Assembly (NCBI GenBank): GCA_030144725.1
Contig: JASKMD010000003.1
Coordinates: 15,888,582 to 15,952,581, forward strand
Source: Haematococcus lacustris
Taxonomy: Eukaryota > Chlorophyta > Chlorophyceae > Chlamydomonadales > Haematococcaceae
Length of the DNA stretch: 64,000 bases
Direction of reading: 5' to 3'
The position numbers and the translations under genes are program-made. Under the pieces are notes generated by a model. That model was given only the letters and a program-made list of their open reading frames with translations. It was not told the origin of the DNA and made no database searches. The number at the start of each line of letters is the position of its first letter. Within the stretch, counting starts at the first letter, position 1. Positions 59,272-64,000 of this stretch are shown piece after piece.

Positions 59272-59679
59272 TTTTTGCACGCCTGACGGCCAGGGCGTAG
59301 TCTCACTTTCTTGCAACACAGCTGGTGACATGCATCCCACTCAAAGCAGCATGCGCTATCGTATGCGGTATTCATATCGAAGACTCTTAGCATGAAGATT
59401 ACAGACCCCATCATGGGACCTCCCGAATTCATCATTCATAGTTTATTCATTAAAATGATTACGCGTGATCTTGCGCCTCTCCTTCTCCTCCGCCCACCTT
59501 GACTCTGCTAGGTTGCAAGTATGCATATGTATAAACAGGTCTACCATTGGTCAATTCCGCATCTTCGAGCATCTCGAAGAGCCTGCGAATCTCGTCGTTG
59601 ACTCACTCTGACTCGATAGGATTGCGCACTACGCCTATACCATACATTGTGTACACGCACACCCCCTGGTGCTACCAAC

Positions 59680-62600
59680 ATGCCGCGAGCAACAATTGCG
59701 CTGGCCACTTGCGTGGTTCTGGGATTTCTTCACTTCACGAGCTGCGTGAGGCCTCTCGGCACCTCCCGGGTAGACTTGACAGGCGGCGCTCACCCACTCC
59801 AATCCGGGGGTTGCGAGCCCTTCGAGGTGACTGGCGTCACAGGCGCGTAGTTCGCGTACCCGCCCATACCAGATAGCAGCGCGACCCCCAAATCAACTGC
59901 ATACTCCCACACGTGGCCACCTGTTCTGGCACACCCCCTGGTTTCAAATGCAACACCTCAGCCAGATCAGACCACCCACCTGTCAGTACTCGACACCCTT
60001 GGTTACAACTGGTCCTTGGTTACACCAGCCCAAAGTGCATGCTGGCCAATTCCTCAGGTACACCTGTCGCTGACCACGGCTGACAACGCTCTAACTTTGA
60101 CCTGGAGCACCCGCAACCCTGAGTGCGTAGAGTCAGCAGCCCCCTCGTCCCTCACTAGGGCCTACATTAGAGCCCGACCACTAGGGACCACTAGGGACAA
60201 CTCAGGATGGTGTTATGGGGCTGTGTGGGGTTATGTTCCAATGCACATGGCCCGGGCGCCTACCACCTACACTATTGCCTGACCCCTGTGACAGGGCTAT
60301 AGTTTAGAGTTGGCATGACAACATGCACTAATTGAATACTGCTTGCAGCTCAAATGGGGGGACACACTATTGTGCCCTAGCAGGCTGCTGCTGCTGCTGC
60401 TGGGCCTTGGGTGGCCGATCTCGCAGCCACTTGTACCCCAGCTCAGGGTACTCCTTGTCCTTGGCTGGCAGAGCTGCTTGGTTTGGCCACCAGCACAGCT
60501 CCAGTGGGCACCACCTGCTCTCCCCAACGCGCTGCATGTTCAGAGCTGCATTGCAGTCCCTGTCCAGCCACCTGCCTGGCTGTGGTGCTAGCTTGGCTTT
60601 GGCAGCCTTGCCCTTGGCCTTGCCTTTGCCCTCAGTGGGCTGGGTGGGCTCAGCTGCCTGCTCAGCCTTGGTGCGTTTGCTGCGCTTGGCTAGCGGGGGA
60701 GTGTTGGGGCCTGGCTCTGAGGGTTCAGCATACAAGCCACCAGTGCTGCCCAGCCCGTCTACACTGCCATGGAGGGACATTGGGCCTATTGCTGTGCCTG
60801 CCAACTGTGGGTGATGAGCTCCTGGGAATGCGACCTGAGCATGAACCTCGTGAGCCTGTCACTAGCACGCACCCCGTACCAGTATGCCTGACCCACAGGG
60901 CTTGCTCATGGCCATCCAGGGGCTGCCTGCCAAACACAACCAAGTGATGAGTGCAGGACAGTGCACTATGATCATTGAGGGCCTGGCTCAGCTGCCGCCA
61001 TGCTTGACCTGCAGCCTGCCTCTGCTCTTCCCATGCCCGTTTCGCGCGCTGCTGGACCCTACGCAGCCATTCACCCAGTGGCTTGCTGCCGGCCTCATAC
61101 GCCTTGGTGCCTGGGCAGATCAAGGGAGACCGGCGCAGCCAGTAGCTCAGCCCCAGGGTCCGCTCCACACTCCCACTGCCGGCTGTGGCTGGGTTGTGGC
61201 TGGGGGCCTCAACATTGCATTCTTCACTGTCTTGCCAGGCTGCTGGCTCGGTGCTGGCTGCAACAGCCTCTGATTCACCTCCTCTGCTGGAGGCACCCAG
61301 CCTTCTGGCCTGGGTTGGCTGCGGTCTTAGTGCAGCTTTACAGGGCTGGGGGCGTGCACAGCTGAGCTGACCCTGCTGGTGCGAACCTTATTCACCAGTG
61401 CTGCCCTGCCACCTTGCCTGCCCAGGCCCCTGGGCTTCTACACCACCTTGCGGCAGCTCTGCATCACAGCCTTGACCCCCCACCAACCTGGCACCCCAAA
61501 GCTGGCTGCCTCAAACAAAACCACCAACCGCTTGTCCACGCCCCTTGTCCTGCTGCTGGGGCAGCTGCCCCGTCTCCAGCTCCATCTGCAAGGCATAAGG
61601 CATGCACGGCTTTGTGGGTGTTGACATGCCCACGCACACCATGCCCTCAACAAACACGTCCTCCAGCACACATCACCGAGCCCTCCACCCAGACCACCCT
61701 CCTCACCCCTGCGCATACTTATTTGAGAGCTTCTCCAGCACCCGCTGGTGGGAGGGCAGCAAGGGCATGCCCCGAGGCTACTCTCCTGCCTTGGTGCACG
61801 CCCGACGGCCAGGGCGGTGTCTTTTTTTCTGCCAGCACCCGCACCTACGCTTGGTGCAGCCCCAGGCGCTGCCGGCGCCACCGGAGCATCATGTACTCCC
61901 AGAGCCACTGGCATTAAGACCTCCACTGTGGGCCCAATGGCTCTGCATGGTGCTGCCAGCCAGTGGGGCTGCTGCCAGCTGCTGCAGCTCTGCCCGCATG
62001 GCACCTGTCCAGCGAGCTGTGTCCTGCTTTGCTTTGGCCAGCCCGCTGTCGTGCTTGAGCTGCCCCTTGCTGAGCTCCCACTCCCACACCATTGTGAGAG
62101 CTTGCCAAGCTGGGGAGCAGGATGACGAATGTGCCACCTGGTGTAACCTGCATGCAGCTGCGGGAGCAAGGTTGGCTATGGGCTGGGCAGCGGGGCCACT
62201 CTGGGCAGCAGTGGCAACACCAGCCACATGCTACAGTACGTCATGGGCAGCACCTACACCGTCTCAGTGAGTCCCAGGCCCCTGCGGCCACCCTAGTCAG
62301 TCCCTCCTTTCAGGCATAGCAACCTCAACCCACACACAGCCTCATGATCAGGCCCCTACCACATCCCCCAACCCGTCTCCTCCTCACTTGCAACAAGGCA
62401 GCGCTGGTGATGCCTTGATGTAAGTGATGCCTGCGATGCATGCCCAGCAGTGGCCCTGCTGCCTGCGATGCATGCCCAGCAGTGGCCCTGCTGCCTGCGA
62501 TGCATGCCCAGCAGTGGCCCTGCTGCCTGCGATGCATGCCCAGCAGTGGCCCTGCTGCCTGCGATGCATGCCCAGCAGTGGCCCTGCTGCCTGCGATGCA

Positions 62601-63715
62601 TGCCCAGCAGTGGCCCTGCTGCCTGCGATGCATGCCCAGCAGTGGCCCTGCTGCCTGCGATGCATGCCCAGCAGTGGCCCTGCTGCCTGGCCGCAGGAGG
62701 ATGACATGTGCTCTGGCCTGGCTCAGCAGACGCCCTTCACGGTGGTCATGCACGTGGTTCAGCTGACCTCCCTGCTGCCTGGCTGGCGTCATCACTACCG
62801 CATTGAGGGCAGCAGCAGGGTGCATGAGTTCCAAGCCCCGCCTGCCAGGACACGGGGCCACGGTAGCAACGCAGCGCCTGTGTCCTTCATCGCATACGGT
62901 GACATGGGGGAAGGCGTGGAGCGACCTCAGAAGTGCCCCATGTGAGTGCCCCATGCACAACAACAGCATGCGGTCACACTCCTGCTGGCAAGCACGCCCC
63001 AGTGGGGTGAGGAGGAGAGCTGAGGTTAGGCTGCATGAGGCCCAATGCTGCTCATGATCTTAGATCACGTGCTTATGTTAGTCCCAGATCAGGCCCCATA
63101 GCTAACGGAGTAGGTAAGCATGTGCAGTGTGGTAGCTGGCCCCGCGCTCAAGTGCTCTTGGCCCTTGTTTTGCAGGGCGGCTGCTACAGTGGCGGCAGTG
63201 CAGGATGAGATTGCGCGCAAGCCAGTGGATCTGTGAGTGACACATCACTCCATCACCCTGCCATGCAAGCGAGGTGCAAGTGGTTAGGTGTCGCTGGGCG
63301 GAACCCCTCAACCTGTGCTCATCCTTGCAGCCCCGGGCAAGGTGTCCACGGAGCCCTGCTAGGCGCCTCCCTCACCCGCCTTGGCAGCTGTACAGGGCTT
63401 TGTTGACGCTGGCCTGAGTCGCAAAGGGTGCATGGCCCCAGTCAGAAGCCCCTTAGTGCATGCCGACCAGCTGTGCACAGAGGTGTTGAGGGTGTGGGGG
63501 CAGTTCCACCTTCCACTGCGTGCCATGCTGCCCCTCATCATGGCTCCATGCGTAGCTGGCCAAATCACCAGAGTGAACATGTGGTCAAACTTCTTGCCCT
63601 TGTGCCCCGCAGGATCCTGCATGTGGGCGACTTGTCCTATGCTGATGGCCGCCACAGGGTGTGGGGGTCCTTCATGAGCAGCATTGAACCCCTGGCCAGT
63701 CGTGTGCCTTACATG
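59680..63715 (+). CDS. Purple acid phosphatase (metallophosphoesterase), 3' end beyond window
   Basis: Secreted or vacuolar di-metal phosphatase releasing phosphate from esters. The ATG at 59680 opens a signal peptide (MPRATIALATCVVLGFLHFT). Further exons: about 60031-60122 (QVHLSLTTADNALTLTWSTR), 62158-62266 (GSKVGYGLGSGATLGSSG), 62697-62941 (DDMCSGL, QLTSLLPGWRHHYRIEG, VSFIAYGDMG), 63176-63232 (VAAVQDEIARKPVDL) and 63613-63715 (ILHVGDLSYADGRHRVW, SFMSSIEPLASRVPYM). These keep phase; the end of exon 1 is unresolved. The N-terminal fibronectin-like domain is followed by metal-ligand motifs I (GDMG) and II (GDLSY); motif III (GNHE) and the His motifs must lie past 64000. Two introns hold antisense Fanzor-like sequence and one is a 32-bp minisatellite. 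Confidence 0.87.
60367..62092 (-). pseudogene. Degenerate Fanzor-like copy inside a phosphatase intron, antisense
   Basis: Minus-strand pieces in order: 62092 down, MVWEWELSKGQLKHDSGLAK; near 61900, QWLWEYMMLRWRRQRLGLHQ; near 61770, GMPLLPSHQRVLEKLSNKYA; 61540-61440, DKRLVVLFEAASFG and GVKAVMQSCRKVV, ended by a stop at 61440-61438; near 61400, VNKVRTSRVSSAVH in place of VDEFRTS; near 60570, GRWLDRDCNAALNMQRVGE (RuvC-III) with PLELCWW and KEYPELGY. A Lys-rich linker (KRSKRTKAEQAAEPTQ) replaces the Pro-rich one of the copy at 1-970. Stops and a lost acidic residue show decay. It occupies most of the intron between exons 60122 and 62158. Confidence 0.72.
62429..62690. repeat. 32-bp minisatellite, 8 copies, ending at a 3' splice site
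   Basis: Unit gcctgcgatgcatgcccagc agtggccctgct, eight nearly perfect copies without spacers. It fills most of phosphatase intron 62267-62696 and stops about 6 bp before the acceptor ccgcag. Being 32 bp long, it is open in all frames over 96-bp periods, which creates shadow reading frames. Confidence 0.96.
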
Positions 63716-63773
63716 GTGGGCTGCTGCGCATACATGGCATGGCTCAGTGCCATCTCACACACATTCACCAACA

Positions 63774-64000
63774 GTGGCATACAAGCCACCAGTGCTGCCC
63801 AGCCCGTCCACACCGCCATGCAGGGACTTAGCCTGCTGCTGTGCCTGCCAATTGTGGGTGATGAGCTCCTGGGAATGCGACCTGAGCATGAACCTCCACC
63901 TCGTGCCTAGCTACCTTGGGCAGCTACCCTAGCATACCTTGCGCAGCCAGTCAGCCAGTGGCTTGCTGCTGGCCTATTACGCCATAGCAGAGAGAGTGTC
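63774..64000 (-). mobile_element. Partial Fanzor-element copy in the next phosphatase intron
   Basis: 63774-63905 matches 60728-60860 of the degenerate copy almost base for base (tacaagccaccagtgctgcc ... cgacctgagcatgaacct). 63935-63990 matches about 61050-61105 (agccagtggcttgctgctgg), so the sequence between them in the first copy (about 60865-61045) is absent here. It continues past the window end. Confidence 0.75.

Noticed and set aside
56526..59435. Open frames of up to 924 codons of Gly-Ala-Gly-Arg or Pro-Ala-Pro-Arg
   Set aside because: Repeat artefact; the array lies behind a clear splice donor at 57113. Only the exon before it is kept.
60367..62092. Functional Fanzor gene in the phosphatase intron
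   Set aside because: In-frame stop at 61438-61440 and loss of the VDEFRTS acidic residues; scored as pseudogene.
62424..62707. Possible CRISPR array
   Set aside because: Eight identical 32-bp units follow one another without spacers, in a eukaryotic intron; it is a minisatellite.

Overview
The window is nuclear DNA of a GC-rich, intron-rich green alga, most likely a chlorophycean of the Chlamydomonas/Haematococcus group. This rests on many short GT-AG introns, CAG/CTG-rich coding sequence, a chloroplast Mg-protoporphyrin monomethyl ester cyclase (CRD1/CHL27), and the mixture of LINEs and Fanzor-like elements. Species is inference. The assembly has a 500-bp N gap (35400-35899).

Layout. 1-970: last exon of a Fanzor (eukaryotic TnpB-like) gene. 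1195-2155: 5'-truncated LINE. 2221-3095: a perfect 875-bp (GGGCG)n array. 3158-6879 (-): panB, seven exons, mitochondrial. 7340-8590 (+): Cgr1/CCDC86-like rRNA-processing protein, divergent from panB. 8640-8985: Fanzor fragment. 10958-15760 (-): WD40 plus MYND-finger gene with an intron made almost wholly of a G5A/C5T hexanucleotide array. 16857-20172 (-): TIM50, six exons. 21040-21350 and 28890-29970: two copies of a dispersed repeat, the second interrupted by a 5'-truncated LINE (26192-28877) and carrying a large CAG/CGGCAG/CACCAG expansion. 30082-32343 (+): DPH4, whose second intron holds an antisense Fanzor-like copy. 33593-33940 (-): small plastid-type membrane protein. 35067-47817 (-): very large gene that I read as a SHOC1/ZIP2-like (XPF-like) meiotic protein, with the dispersed repeat inside its coding sequence. 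48260-50927 (+): CRD1, six exons. 51750-56064: a roughly 0.5-kb non-autonomous hAT-type element split by a 3.8-kb LINE with an intact 1150-codon ORF. 56690-57113: exon of an unknown gene followed by a 2.15-kb (GGGCG)n intron. 59680-end (+): purple acid phosphatase, running off the window, with two antisense Fanzor-like insertions in its introns.

The housekeeping genes do not form a pathway. The unifying story is mobile DNA and tandem arrays colonising introns. Six segments derive from Fanzor-like elements; three of them lie in introns of conserved genes. Several introns begin or end with tandem arrays directly at the splice site. Exon structures given for panB, TIM50, DPH4, CRD1, the Cgr1-like gene and most of the phosphatase were traced by hand from GT-AG (one GC-AG) sites and keep phase throughout.
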